From NCBI GenBank assembly GCA_965223125.1, contig OZ244984.1:1612001-1676000 (forward strand): a stretch of DNA of 64,000 bases. Reading direction: 5' to 3'. The DNA comes from Pacificispira sp965223125 (lineage in GTDB: Bacteria; Pseudomonadota; Alphaproteobacteria; UBA8366; Aestuariispiraceae). Of the stretch, positions 17,666 through 26,836 are shown one piece after another. How positions within the stretch are numbered: the stretch's first letter is position 1; every line of letters begins with the position of its first letter. The position numbers and the translations under genes are program-made. The notes beneath the pieces were generated by a model that saw nothing but the letters and a program-made list of their open reading frames with translations, was not told the DNA's origin and searched no databases.

Positions 17666-18081
17666 CGAATCATTTCCTCCCATACTGGACACCGATTTCT
17701 GTCAGAAATGAACCAGAAAGGGAAGAGACGGATACTGCCGTCAACATATGTAGCTATAGCCATCGCACGACACCCTATATCTAGGGGTAAAATTCGGTTC
17801 AGCACCCATTTTTACAATCCACCTATTGAAACTACGCATGATCCATAATAATTCGGGATTTAAAAGTGGGAAATCCCTCCCTTCCGGGTAACACATTGTG
17901 AATGTCCAGGGAGCCGGAGCCACACCACGCAGTCTGGCTTAACGCTCTGGATTCCAGCCTCCGCGGGAATGACGAATCTAGATGGGTTTAATACTCTAAA
18001 TCTCCGTCACCCCGGAAGGCACGAAGTGCCTGTCCGGGGTCCAGAGCGATTGGCATGAAGCCGACGACCAGGAAGGCAGGA
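17666..18081. other. Non-coding gap between the aminotransferase and quinone oxidoreductase genes
   Basis: This 416-bp stretch has no convincing gene. The aminotransferase-proximal half (17700-17900) is relatively AT-rich and holds the likely promoter of that gene. The other half contains the second copy of the hairpin repeat (17943-18048), which lies just beyond the 3' end of the quinone oxidoreductase gene and may end its transcript. Confidence 0.6.
17943..18048. repeat. Two-hairpin intergenic repeat, copy 2 (units head to head)
   Basis: The element is bounded by CGCTCTGG (17943-17950) and its complement CCAGAGCG (18041-18048). The first unit holds ATTCC/GGGAAT arms and ends GACG. The second starts CGTC and has CCCCGGA/TCCGGGG arms enclosing a perfect AGGCAC/GTGCCT stem (18017-18031). 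The units match those of copy 1 at 13297-13393 but each is flipped, so CGTC ends meet in the middle here whereas CCAGAGCG ends meet there. Confidence 0.75.
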
Positions 18082-19053
18082 TCACACGACAAGAATTGTC
18101 GATCCGGTGGTCTTGCGGACTTCCAGGTCACGATGCGCCTGAACCGCATCGGCCAGAGCGTAGCGCTGATTGATCTCGATCTTCAACCCCTTGGCATGGG
18201 CCTCGAACAGAGCGGAGGCAGAAGCGACGAGATCCTCCCGGCTGGCGGTATAGGTCATCAGCGTCGGGCGGGTCATGTAGAGCGAGCCCTTGGCGGCCAG
18301 CACCCCGACATTGAAATTCTCAATCGGTCCAGAAGCGGCACCGAAAGACACGAAGAGGCCGCGCGGGCGCAGCGAGTCCAGCGATCCGTCCAACGTCGAT
18401 TTGCCAACACTGTCATAGACGACCGGCACCCCGGCACCATCGGTGATTTCCCGCACGCGCTTGGCGACATCCTCACGATTGTAGAGAATGACATGGTCAC
18501 AGCCATGGGCCTTGGCCAATTCGCCCTTTTCTTCGGATCCGACCGTGCCGATTACTGTTGCACCGATCTGCTTCAGCCATTGGCAGGCGATCAGACCGAC
18601 ACCCCCGGCGGCGGCCTGGAACAGGACCGTATCGCCCTTTTGCACAGCATAGGTGCGGCGGATCAGATATTCGACGGTCATACCCTGCAGCATCATCGCC
18701 GCCGCCGTCTCGTTCGGAATGCCGTCTGGCAGTTTCACCAGCCGGTGCCAGGGAATCAGCCGCTCGCTGGCATAGGCCCCGATCGGCGGCGCGGCATAGG
18801 CCACGCGATCCCCGACGGCAAAGGCATCCACACCCTCGCCCAACGCGGTCACGGTTCCCGCCGCTTCCAGGCCGATGGTGAAGGGGGAGGGCATCGGATA
18901 GGCACCGGTGCGATGATAGACGTCGATATAGTTGAGACCGACAAAATCCTGCTTCAGGCGAACCTCGCCCGGGCCGGGATCACCGATGGTCACATCTTCA
19001 TAGACCATGGCATCCGGGCCACCGGGATTATGAACGCGCACTGCTTTCGCCAT
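18082..19053 (-). CDS. qor: NADPH:quinone oxidoreductase (zeta-crystallin type)
   Basis: A 323-aa medium-chain dehydrogenase/reductase without the structural zinc-binding loop. It reduces quinones by one-electron steps with NADPH. Family features: LNYIDVYHRTGAYPMP near the N-terminus, GLEAAGTVTALGEGV, and the nucleotide-binding AAAGGVGLIACQWLK. The final KTTGSTILVV tail is typical of Qor. The gene lies 139 bp downstream of the YyaL/DUF255 gene on the same strand, and could be co-transcribed with it. The product is cytoplasmic. Confidence 0.92.
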   Translation of the reverse strand: MAKAVRVHNPGGPDAMVYEDVTIGDPGPGEVRLKQDFVGLNYIDVYHRTGAYPMPSPFTIGLEAAGTVTALGEGVDAFAVGDRVAYAAPPIGAYASERLIPWHRLVKLPDGIPNETAAAMMLQGMTVEYLIRRTYAVQKGDTVLFQAAAGGVGLIACQWLKQIGATVIGTVGSEEKGELAKAHGCDHVILYNREDVAKRVREITDGAGVPVVYDSVGKSTLDGSLDSLRPRGLFVSFGAASGPIENFNVGVLAAKGSLYMTRPTLMTYTASREDLVASASALFEAHAKGLKIEINQRYALADAVQAHRDLEVRKTTGSTILVV

Positions 19054-19192
19054 TGAGACTTACTCCCCTGAAAAGATGAAACCAGAAAAAGATGGAACGA
19101 TTTCGGAAAAGGTAGCGCGCGACCAGCCCCGCGCCAACTCCCAATCCGGGCAAGAGTGACCGGCGACAGGATCACAGATTCCGCCACACGGA

Positions 19193-21211
19193 TCACCCGT
19201 GTCGCAGCGCCTCCAGAAGCCCAGCCGGATCGGTGATCGGCAGGGAACAGACCGGCCCGCGACAGAGATAGGCGGCGGGTTGGTCCCCGACCAGCCCCTT
19301 GCCCGCTGCCGGATGATCTGGCGGCAGAACCGCATCGGGCGCCTGGATGGTCAGCAGCCGGTCGGCGAGAGGGGCCGCCCTGGCGGCGGCAATCAGCGCC
19401 TGCACCTCCGGCAGGGCATCATCCCCCACCACGACGATCTGAACGCCCTGCTGCAACAGAACCGCGCCGTCGATCAGATTGGAATAGGGAAAGAAGTTCT
19501 GATCGATCTCACCTGAGAAAGTTCGAACGATTTCCTCCGCCCGATCCCGGTACTTCGCGTTGCCGGTCAACCAGTGCAGCTTTGTCAGAACCGAAACCAA
19601 CACCCCATTACCCGATGGCGTCGCATTGTCCCCGGCCGATTTCGTGCGAGCCACCAGGGCTTCGGCATCATCGGGGGTCAGAAAGTACGCTCCCCCTACA
19701 GAATCACGATAATGCCGATCCAGTACGTCGGCCCAGGATATGGCGTGGTCCATATAAACGGATCGGCCTGTCGCCTCCAGTAAAGCCAGCGCGGCCCGCA
19801 TCATCGCCGCATAATCGTCCAGCGTAGCAGCATGTTGTGCGCGTCCTTCGCGGAAACTGTGGCGCAGGCGAGACCCGTCCGCCATTGGTCCCGCGACAAA
19901 TGCGAAAGCGGTTTCCGCTGAGGCGATCCAGTCCAATTGCTCGAAGACCGATCCGGCATGAGCCAGGGCGGCAATCGCAAGACCATTCCAATCGGCCAGC
20001 ACCTTGTCATCCTTGAGCGGCGGCACCCGGTTCGCCCGATGCCCGAGAAGCATTTCCCGCATCGGGGCAAGGCGGCGTTCCTCCACCGGATTCGGAGTCT
20101 CCAAAAGATGCAGACGATTAAGAATCGTCTTTCCCTCCCAGTTACCGGTTGGCGCGACATCATAGAAGGCTTTGAATTCCGCCGAGTCCGATCCCAGGAT
20201 CTGATCGATCTCCGCCCCATCCCAAACATAGAACCGGCCTTCCTCACCCTCGCTGTCGGCATCACGGGCGGCAGCAAAGGCACCCTCCGCCGTGGTCATG
20301 TCATCGCGCAGCCAGGCAACGGTTTCCATTGCCCGCCGCTGATACAGCAGGTCGCCGGTCTCCAGCCAGGCCAATGCCAGAAGCTCCAGAATCTGCGCAT
20401 TGTCATAGAGCATTTTTTCGAAATGCGGCACCAGCCAGGCCCGGTCCACGGTATAGCGCGCGAACCCGCCACCCAAATGGTCATAGATCCCGCCCTCGCA
20501 CATTTTGCGGATCGTGTGCAGGACCGCAGCCTTGAAATCCGCATTCCTGGTTCGATCCCCCGCCGCCCAGAGCTGCCGCAACAGCGAGACCTGGGGAAAT
20601 TTCGGTGCATCGCCAATACCGCCATGTTCCCGGTCCATGGCCCCCAGCAGGCGCAGAGCGATCTGATCCGCCGCCTCTACGGCAATGCCGTCACCCGGTT
20701 TGGGATTGGCAAGCCGCGCAAGACCGTCCCGCAGCGCCTCGACATTCTGGGAAATCCGATCCGGCTGTTCGCGATAGGTCTTGGCGATGGCAGTCAGAAC
20801 ATCCGGGAAGCCGGGACGACCCCATTTACCCTGTGGAGGGAAATAGGTTCCCCCCCAGAAGGGTGCGCCATCGGGTGTCAGAAACATCGTCAGCGGCCAG
20901 CCGCCCTGTTCCCCCAGCATCGACAGCGCCGACTGATAGATCGTGTCGATGTCCGGGCGTTCTTCCCGGTCGACCTTGATCGGGATATAGAGATCATTCA
21001 TCCGCTCGGCGATGGCCAGATTCTCGAAACTCTCATGCGCCATGACGTGGCACCAGTGACAGGCGGCATAGCCCACGGACAACAGAATCGGCTTGTCCTG
21101 TGCCCTGGCCTCGGCCAGCGCTGCCGGACCCCAGGGCCGCCACTGCACCGGATTGTCCTTGTGCTGCAACAGATAGGGGCTGGTTTCCTGTGCCAGAAGA
21201 TTGGCCGACAT
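19193..21211 (-). CDS. Thioredoxin-domain protein of the YyaL/DUF255 family
   Basis: A 672-aa protein. The N-terminal thioredoxin-like domain begins NLLAQETSPYLLQHKDNPVQW and carries the CHWC pair in YAACHWCHVMAHESF at about residues 43-57. The rest is an alpha-alpha toroid of the six-hairpin glycosidase type (GIYDHLGGGFARYTVD, KMLYDNAQ). This spermatogenesis-associated-protein-20-like family is widespread, but its biochemical function is not settled. The start at 21211 (MSANLLAQ) matches the normal family N-terminus; the 26 codons upstream are probably untranslated. Confidence 0.88.
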   Translation of the reverse strand: MSANLLAQETSPYLLQHKDNPVQWRPWGPAALAEARAQDKPILLSVGYAACHWCHVMAHESFENLAIAERMNDLYIPIKVDREERPDIDTIYQSALSMLGEQGGWPLTMFLTPDGAPFWGGTYFPPQGKWGRPGFPDVLTAIAKTYREQPDRISQNVEALRDGLARLANPKPGDGIAVEAADQIALRLLGAMDREHGGIGDAPKFPQVSLLRQLWAAGDRTRNADFKAAVLHTIRKMCEGGIYDHLGGGFARYTVDRAWLVPHFEKMLYDNAQILELLALAWLETGDLLYQRRAMETVAWLRDDMTTAEGAFAAARDADSEGEEGRFYVWDGAEIDQILGSDSAEFKAFYDVAPTGNWEGKTILNRLHLLETPNPVEERRLAPMREMLLGHRANRVPPLKDDKVLADWNGLAIAALAHAGSVFEQLDWIASAETAFAFVAGPMADGSRLRHSFREGRAQHAATLDDYAAMMRAALALLEATGRSVYMDHAISWADVLDRHYRDSVGGAYFLTPDDAEALVARTKSAGDNATPSGNGVLVSVLTKLHWLTGNAKYRDRAEEIVRTFSGEIDQNFFPYSNLIDGAVLLQQGVQIVVVGDDALPEVQALIAAARAAPLADRLLTIQAPDAVLPPDHPAAGKGLVGDQPAAYLCRGPVCSLPITDPAGLLEALRHG

Positions 21212-21398
21212 GTCAGACTCCCGAAAGTGTGGATGATTACAGACTGGACAGTATCGCCGCTCTCCGGGACACTGCCCGCACGCAATCAATCTTGGGAATC
21301 CAATCTAGGGAAACTGGTCGCTTGCGCCAAGGCCAGTGTCAGAGCTGAGATGGCATTTGCCGGAGCGAATAGCAGCCCGACAGAATGGGAGACATGCA

Positions 21399-21680
21399 AT
21401 GAAGATCACCGTGGATATCGACTGCACACCGGAAGAGGCACGGAAATTCCTGGGTCTTCCCGATGTTGCGCCGATGCAGGAGACCCTGATGCGCCAGGTA
21501 CAGGAGCGCATGGAGGCGAACCTGAAAGCACTGGAGCCCGAAGCCCTGTTCCAGACCTGGCTGCCCGCATCGATCCAGGGGATCGAGCAAATCCAGAAGA
21601 TGTTCTGGTCGCAAATGGCGTCGAAAGGCATGGCATCAGGCGGCTCATCACAGGACCGAGCCAAAGACAAATCTGACTAA
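21399..21680 (+). CDS. Small conserved protein upstream of mnmE (DUF6489-like)
   Basis: A 93-aa protein beginning MKITVDIDCTPEEARKFLGL, with a helical middle (RQVQERMEANLKALEPEALF) and a short lysine/serine-rich tail. It resembles a short family I recall as DUF6489, found ahead of mnmE in related Alphaproteobacteria. No catalytic motif is visible; the helical region could bind membrane lipid or a partner. GGGAGA precedes the ATG. The gene ends 9 bp before mnmE and is probably the first gene of the mnmE-parB block. Confidence 0.75.
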   Translation: MKITVDIDCTPEEARKFLGLPDVAPMQETLMRQVQERMEANLKALEPEALFQTWLPASIQGIEQIQKMFWSQMASKGMASGGSSQDRAKDKSD

Positions 21681-21689
21681 GAAAATCAG

Positions 21690-23069
21690 ATGCGCGATAC
21701 GATCTATGCCTTAAGCAGCGGCCCGGCACCTGCCGGTGTCGCCGTCATCCGGATTTCGGGACCCGCGGCGGAAAGCGTTTTGTCCGATCTGTGCGGTGGC
21801 CTCAAGACGCCGTCTCCACGCCAGGCTGTGCTGCGACTGTTGCAGGATCGGACCGCAGAGGCGGAGGAGGGAAGGGTCCTTGATCAGGCGCTCGTGATCT
21901 GGTTTCCCCAACCGGCCTCCTTCACCGGAGAAGATGTCGTAGAACTGCATTGCCATGGTGGGGCGGCCACCATTGCAGCAATCCTGGCCTGCTTGTCACG
22001 GCAACCCGACTGCCGGCTGGCCGATCCTGGAGAGTTTTCCAGGCGCGCCTTCGCCAATGGCCATCTGGACCTGACCGAAGCCGAAGCACTGTCCGACCTG
22101 ATCCAGGCCGAAACTGAAACACAGCGTCGACTGGCGCTGCGGTTGGCGACGGGCGCGGGTAGGGACCGATATCAGGACTGGACGCAACGCCTGATCCGGG
22201 TGCTCGCGGTAATCGAAGCGGCCGTTGATTTTCCAGAAGACGACTTGCCGGACGGTATGCTGGAGCGAAATGAAATCGAGATACGGTGTCTGATTGATGA
22301 GTTTCAGCAAGATATGGATTTGGGGGCATTGTCTCACGGCATTCGGGATGGTGTCCGGATCACTATCCTCGGTGCTCCCAACGTTGGAAAGTCATCCCTG
22401 CTCAATCGTCTAGCCGGGCGGGAAGCCGCAATCGTCTCCCATCGGGCGGGAACAACGCGGGATGTTATTGAGGTCCGTCTGGATCTGGGTGGCTTCGTCG
22501 TCGTTCTGTCGGATACGGCCGGATTGCGGGAAACCGAGGACGACATTGAGGAAGAGGGTGTGCAGCGCGCACTCAAGGCCGCCGATACCGCCGACCTAAT
22601 TTTGTGGCTGGAGGAATTGCCAGACATCAATACGGTAAAAAGGGACAGTATTCGAACCCTTCCAGCATCCCTTTCTGACCGCGCAGAGGATGTTCTTACA
22701 GTTCACACCAAACGGGATCTTTGGCCTCATTCCGCATCCCCTGAGACTTTCAAGTCAGACCCAGACATATCCTTTCACACTGTTTCCACCCTTACCGGGG
22801 AGGGCTTGAATGAGCTTCTTTCCCACATTTCGACACTTTGTTCCGACCGATACGGGCGGGCTGCTCAGGCGGTGGCAGTTCGAACACGGCATCGCGATGC
22901 CCTGGGCCGCGCTGTCATCGCACTGAATCAAAGCCTCGAACAGCCTGAACTGGCGCTTTCGGGGGAGGACGTTCGCGTTTCTCTAACGGAGTTGGGTCGG
23001 ATTACCGGACGGGTAGATGTGGAGTCTGTACTGAATGTGGTTTTCGCGGAATTCTGTATCGGTAAGTGA
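21690..23069 (+). CDS. mnmE: tRNA modification GTPase MnmE
   Basis: A 459-aa GTPase that works with MnmG to install the cmnm5 group at wobble uridine 34 of certain tRNAs. An N-terminal folate-binding domain (IYALSSGPAPAGVAVIRISG, GAATIAAIL) precedes a helical domain with an inserted G domain: GAPNVGKSS (G1), AGTTRD (G2) and DTAGLRE (G3). The C-terminal FCIGK ends with the conserved cysteine. Length is normal. The 250-bp gap to mnmG contains two parS sites. Confidence 0.97.
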   Translation: MRDTIYALSSGPAPAGVAVIRISGPAAESVLSDLCGGLKTPSPRQAVLRLLQDRTAEAEEGRVLDQALVIWFPQPASFTGEDVVELHCHGGAATIAAILACLSRQPDCRLADPGEFSRRAFANGHLDLTEAEALSDLIQAETETQRRLALRLATGAGRDRYQDWTQRLIRVLAVIEAAVDFPEDDLPDGMLERNEIEIRCLIDEFQQDMDLGALSHGIRDGVRITILGAPNVGKSSLLNRLAGREAAIVSHRAGTTRDVIEVRLDLGGFVVVLSDTAGLRETEDDIEEEGVQRALKAADTADLILWLEELPDINTVKRDSIRTLPASLSDRAEDVLTVHTKRDLWPHSASPETFKSDPDISFHTVSTLTGEGLNELLSHISTLCSDRYGRAAQAVAVRTRHRDALGRAVIALNQSLEQPELALSGEDVRVSLTELGRITGRVDVESVLNVVFAEFCIGK

Positions 23070-23074
23070 ATCAA

Positions 23075-23090
23075 TGTTTCACGTGAAACA
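23075..23090. other. parS centromere site 1
   Basis: TGTTTCACGTGAAACA, the exact 16-bp consensus bound by chromosomal ParB proteins, lies 6 bp after mnmE. With parAB 3 kb away this is a strong call. Confidence 0.95.
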
Positions 23091-23144
23091 CTCTCTCAAT
23101 CCTTCTCCATGAATTTCCTGGTTATGATTCTTTTTGGGCAGGAT

Positions 23145-23160
23145 TGTTTCACGTGAAACA
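23145..23160. other. parS centromere site 2
   Basis: A second perfect TGTTTCACGTGAAACA copy lies 70 bp from the first, centre to centre, in the mnmE-mnmG gap. Confidence 0.95.
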
Positions 23161-23318
23161 TAGCTCCATAAAACTGGTATACAGGGTCAAATTAAAACAC
23201 GAGAAACGATCCGTGATTGGTGAATTCCTGCGGTTCTCTTGACCCACTATCGATAAGCGCGTATATCCGGCACGTATATCCGGGGCTTGCCACGACAGCC
23301 GCATAGAAAGACGTATTG

Positions 23319-25232
23319 ATGGACGATTCGACTTCCATTCCGAATTTTCCGAACACCCATCCAGCCTCTACGCCTTGGGACGTTATCGTTGTGGGGGGTG
23401 GTCATGCAGGCTGTGAGGCGGCTGCCGCTGCCGCGCGACTGGGGGCACAGACAGTGCTGGTTACCCACAAGCTGGAAACCATCGGGGAGATGTCCTGCAA
23501 TCCCGCCATCGGCGGATTAGGCAAGGGTCATCTGGTCAAAGAAATTGACGCGCTGGACGGTATGATGGGCCGCGTCATCGATCAGGCTGGTATCCAGTTC
23601 CGTGTGTTGAACCGCAGCAAGGGGGCCGCCGTTCAGGGACCCCGCGCCCAAGCCGATAGGAAGCTGTATCGACAGGCCATGCAGGCCGTGCTTAAGGATC
23701 AGGAAAATCTGTCCATACTCGCCGGAGCGGTGGAAGATCTGCATGTCGGCGATGACGGGCACGTCTCTGGTATTGTCCTGAGTGACGGCACCGTCTTGCG
23801 CAGCGGAGCCGTCGTCCTGACCACTGGCACCTTCCTGCGCGGGTTGATCCATTGCGGTCATGAACGGACGCCTGCCGGGCGCATCGGCGATGGCCCCGCT
23901 ATCGGACTTTCCTTAACTCTGGAGCGTCATGGTTTCACTCTTGGACGGCTCAAGACCGGAACACCGCCGCGCCTGGATGGCAGAACAATCGACTGGTCGG
24001 GACTGGAACGCCAGGAAGCCGATGCAACGCCGGAACCTTTTTCCAGCCTGACCGATAGAATCCGGGTGCCCCAGATCGCCTGCCACATCACCTACACGAA
24101 CACGCAAACCCATGATGTCATCCGCGATAATCTGAAGTTTTCAGCCCTGTATGGCGGAATGATCGAAGGAATCGGCCCGCGTTACTGCCCCTCCATTGAA
24201 GACAAGGTGGTCAAATTTGCCGACAAACCGCGCCATCAGATTTTTCTGGAACCGGAAGGCCTGGACGATGACACGGTTTATCCCAATGGCATCTCCAACT
24301 CGCTACCGCAGGAGATTCAGGCTGCTTTCCTGAAGACAATCCCAGGGCTTGAAGCGGCCCGGATCATCCGGCCGGGCTATGCCATCGAATATGATCATGT
24401 CGATCCGCGAGAGCTGCGCCCGACACTGGAAACCCGCCGGTTGCCCGGCCTCTATCTGGCGGGTCAGATCAACGGCACGACCGGATATGAGGAAGCGGCG
24501 GCACAGGGTCTGATGGCCGGGCTGAATGCCGCCCTGGCTGTAGGCGGCTCCGATTCCCCCTTCATTCTGGATCGGGCGGACGCCTATATCGGCGTCATGA
24601 TCGATGATCTGACGACGCGGGGGGCCGATGAGCCTTATCGCATGTTCACATCCCGCGCCGAATACCGTCTGCGGCTTCGGGCAGATAATGCCGACCAGCG
24701 CCTGACACCGCTTGGCCGGGCCATTGGCTGTCTATCCCCCCTGCGCCAGGATCATTGGAACATCCGCGAAGCTGCGTTGGCCGAGGCCCGTCAGGTGTTG
24801 GCTTCGGTCAAAGCGACTCCGCAGGATCTCGCGCGGCATGGCATTTCCGTGCGCCAGGACGGGCGCATCCGGACTGGCATGGAAATTCTGGCGCTTCCAG
24901 ATATCCCACTTTCTCGATTGGCCGCACTCTGGCCGGAAACCGGACGCATCCCGTCCTCCATCGTGCCACAGATTGAGACCGACGCGCGCTATGCCGCCTA
25001 TCTCGACCGCCAGGACTCAGACATCCGAGCCTATCGCCGGGACGAATCACTGCACCTCCCCGACGATCTGGATTTCTCCCAGGTTGGAGGACTCAGCAAT
25101 GAGATGATCCAGCGCCTTTCCAAGGGCAGACCGCTCACTTTGGGTCAGGCCGGTCGCCTTCCTGGCGTTACCCCCGCTGCCGTCGTAGCACTGATGCGGC
25201 ATGTGCGTAGGGCGGGAGAGAAAGCGGCCTGA
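23319..25232 (+). CDS. mnmG: tRNA uridine-5-carboxymethylaminomethyl(34) synthesis enzyme MnmG
   Basis: A 637-aa FAD enzyme, partner of MnmE in wobble-uridine modification. The dinucleotide fold VIVVGGGHAGCEAA starts near residue 24. It is followed by MSCNPAIGGLGKGHLVKEID, the family signature, then the GTPPRLDGRTIDW stretch and a C-terminal helical domain. An N-terminal extension of about 20 residues precedes the flavin fold. The ATG at 23319 is used; a TTG one codon earlier would also be in frame. Confidence 0.97.
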   Translation: MDDSTSIPNFPNTHPASTPWDVIVVGGGHAGCEAAAAAARLGAQTVLVTHKLETIGEMSCNPAIGGLGKGHLVKEIDALDGMMGRVIDQAGIQFRVLNRSKGAAVQGPRAQADRKLYRQAMQAVLKDQENLSILAGAVEDLHVGDDGHVSGIVLSDGTVLRSGAVVLTTGTFLRGLIHCGHERTPAGRIGDGPAIGLSLTLERHGFTLGRLKTGTPPRLDGRTIDWSGLERQEADATPEPFSSLTDRIRVPQIACHITYTNTQTHDVIRDNLKFSALYGGMIEGIGPRYCPSIEDKVVKFADKPRHQIFLEPEGLDDDTVYPNGISNSLPQEIQAAFLKTIPGLEAARIIRPGYAIEYDHVDPRELRPTLETRRLPGLYLAGQINGTTGYEEAAAQGLMAGLNAALAVGGSDSPFILDRADAYIGVMIDDLTTRGADEPYRMFTSRAEYRLRLRADNADQRLTPLGRAIGCLSPLRQDHWNIREAALAEARQVLASVKATPQDLARHGISVRQDGRIRTGMEILALPDIPLSRLAALWPETGRIPSSIVPQIETDARYAAYLDRQDSDIRAYRRDESLHLPDDLDFSQVGGLSNEMIQRLSKGRPLTLGQAGRLPGVTPAAVVALMRHVRRAGEKAA

Positions 25233-25295
25233 CCATAAGGGCGGCTTTTCCCATCGGAGGTTGCCATAATTGACTTCCTACCTGGGAGAACCACG

Positions 25296-25937
25296 ATGTC
25301 GGATCCTGTTTCTGACTTCCAGAAAAATACAAATGTTTCACGTGAAACCATGGCGCGATTGGAAGCCTATGCCGATCTTCTCTTGAAATGGCAGGTCAGA
25401 ATCAACCTGATCGGGCCTCGAACAATACCTGATCTCTGGACACGGCATTTCTGGGATTCTGCCCAGCTTGCAGATCATATTCCAGAAGACGCAAACGTTC
25501 TTGTCGATCTCGGCAGCGGGGCAGGGTTCCCTGGTCTGGTCCTGGCAATCCTAACCGGACTGGAAACACATCTGATCGAATCCGATACACGCAAGGCTGC
25601 CTTTCTGCGCGAAGCCGCCCGAATTACCGGAATATCCAACCGAGTTACAGTCCATGCGAAGCGGGCTGAAACCGTTGTCCTGCATGTTGCAGATATCATC
25701 ACAGCCCGTGCTCTGGCTCCCATGATTGATCTGCTTCCCCTGATTCAGCCATTCTGGGGGTCGAGAACTTTGGGACTCTTCTTGAAGGGTAAAAGGTATA
25801 AAGAGGAATTGACCGCCTTAAATTATGTATGGTATATAAATTATGACGCGATTCCGAGCCGCAGCGATGCGGATTCCGTACTGCTCAAGATCACTGACCT
25901 GAGTCGAATAGATCAGGCTGATCCGCAGAACGGATAG
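25296..25937 (+). CDS. rsmG: 16S rRNA (guanine-527-N7)-methyltransferase RsmG
   Basis: A 213-aa SAM-dependent methyltransferase that modifies G527 in the 530 loop of 16S rRNA. Motif I is LVDLGSGAGFPGLVLA and the catalytic-side ARALAPM segment follows. GGGAGA precedes the ATG. A parS-like site sits inside codons for NVSRET near the N-terminus, an arrangement also seen in other bacteria. Confidence 0.96.
   Translation: MSDPVSDFQKNTNVSRETMARLEAYADLLLKWQVRINLIGPRTIPDLWTRHFWDSAQLADHIPEDANVLVDLGSGAGFPGLVLAILTGLETHLIESDTRKAAFLREAARITGISNRVTVHAKRAETVVLHVADIITARALAPMIDLLPLIQPFWGSRTLGLFLKGKRYKEELTALNYVWYINYDAIPSRSDADSVLLKITDLSRIDQADPQNG
25334..25349. other. parS centromere site 3, inside rsmG
   Basis: TGTTTCACGTGAAACC differs from the consensus only in the last base. 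It encodes part of NVSRET in RsmG. It is a third ParB-binding site in a cluster spanning 2.3 kb. Confidence 0.88.
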
Positions 25938-26011
25938 GATTTTGAAACTCCTCGGGCGCCGTCGCAGGATTTTAACCGCACGGCTCATTGAGCCTAGAAG
26001 GAGTTACATCG

Positions 26012-26836
26012 ATGTACGCGAAACTGCCGGAAAAACTGACCCGGCCCCGGACCGACGGATCCGCGCGGGTCGTTGCCATCGCCAACCAGAAGGGCGGGGT
26101 CGGCAAGACGACCACTGCGATCAATCTGGCCACCGCATTGGCCGCTTGTGAAAAGCGCGTGCTGATCGTTGACATCGATGCCCAGGGCAATGCATCCACC
26201 GGACTTGGCATCGACCGCCGCGACCGGGCGATCAGCTCTTACGATCTGCTGTTCGGACGGGAAGGGGCGGAGCGTGCCGCCGTTGACACATCGATCCCCC
26301 GCCTGCGGATCATCCCGGCTTCGATCCATCTCTCTGGCGCGGAACTGGAACTGGTCGAAGAGGACCGCCGCGAATTCCGGCTTCGGGATTCCCTGCGTGG
26401 CGTGATCGCTGACTATGATTACATCCTGATCGACTGTCCCCCAGCACTTGGGTTGCTGACCCTTAACGCACTTTGCGCCGCCGATGCCGTTCTGGTGCCG
26501 CTGCAATGTGAATTCTATGCACTCGAAGGTCTGAGCCATCTGTTGGGAACAATCGAGCGGGTGAAACGCGCCTTCAATCCCAGGCTGGATATTCAGGGCG
26601 TCGTGCTGACCATGTATGACCGCCGCAACAATCTGTCGGACATGGTTGCCGCCGATGTCCGCGCGCATCTGGGTGACAAGGTCTATGAGACGGTGATCCC
26701 CCGCAATGTGCGGATCTCGGAAGCACCGAGTTATGGAAAACCTGTCATTCTTTATGACATGGAGTGTCGAGGCTCCCAGGCCTATATCCATCTGGCCGGG
26801 GAAGTCCTGAAACGGGAGCGGAGGATGGTGGCATGA
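26012..26836 (+). CDS. parA: Chromosome partitioning ATPase ParA
   Basis: A 274-aa deviant-Walker ATPase that moves ParB-parS complexes over the nucleoid. The KGGVGKTTT motif with the signature lysine is at about residues 30-38 (VVAIANQKGGVGKTTTAINL), then VDIDAQGNASTGLG and IDCPPALGLLTLNAL. AAGGAG lies about 9 bp before the ATG at 26012; an upstream TTG at 25988 is less likely. The stop overlaps the parB start as ATGA, so translation is probably coupled. Confidence 0.97.
   Translation: MYAKLPEKLTRPRTDGSARVVAIANQKGGVGKTTTAINLATALAACEKRVLIVDIDAQGNASTGLGIDRRDRAISSYDLLFGREGAERAAVDTSIPRLRIIPASIHLSGAELELVEEDRREFRLRDSLRGVIADYDYILIDCPPALGLLTLNALCAADAVLVPLQCEFYALEGLSHLLGTIERVKRAFNPRLDIQGVVLTMYDRRNNLSDMVAADVRAHLGDKVYETVIPRNVRISEAPSYGKPVILYDMECRGSQAYIHLAGEVLKRERRMVA

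Noticed and set aside
17741..17923. 60-codon minus-strand frame in the gap upstream of the aminotransferase
   Set aside because: No ribosome binding site, no recognisable composition, and AT-rich intergenic context.
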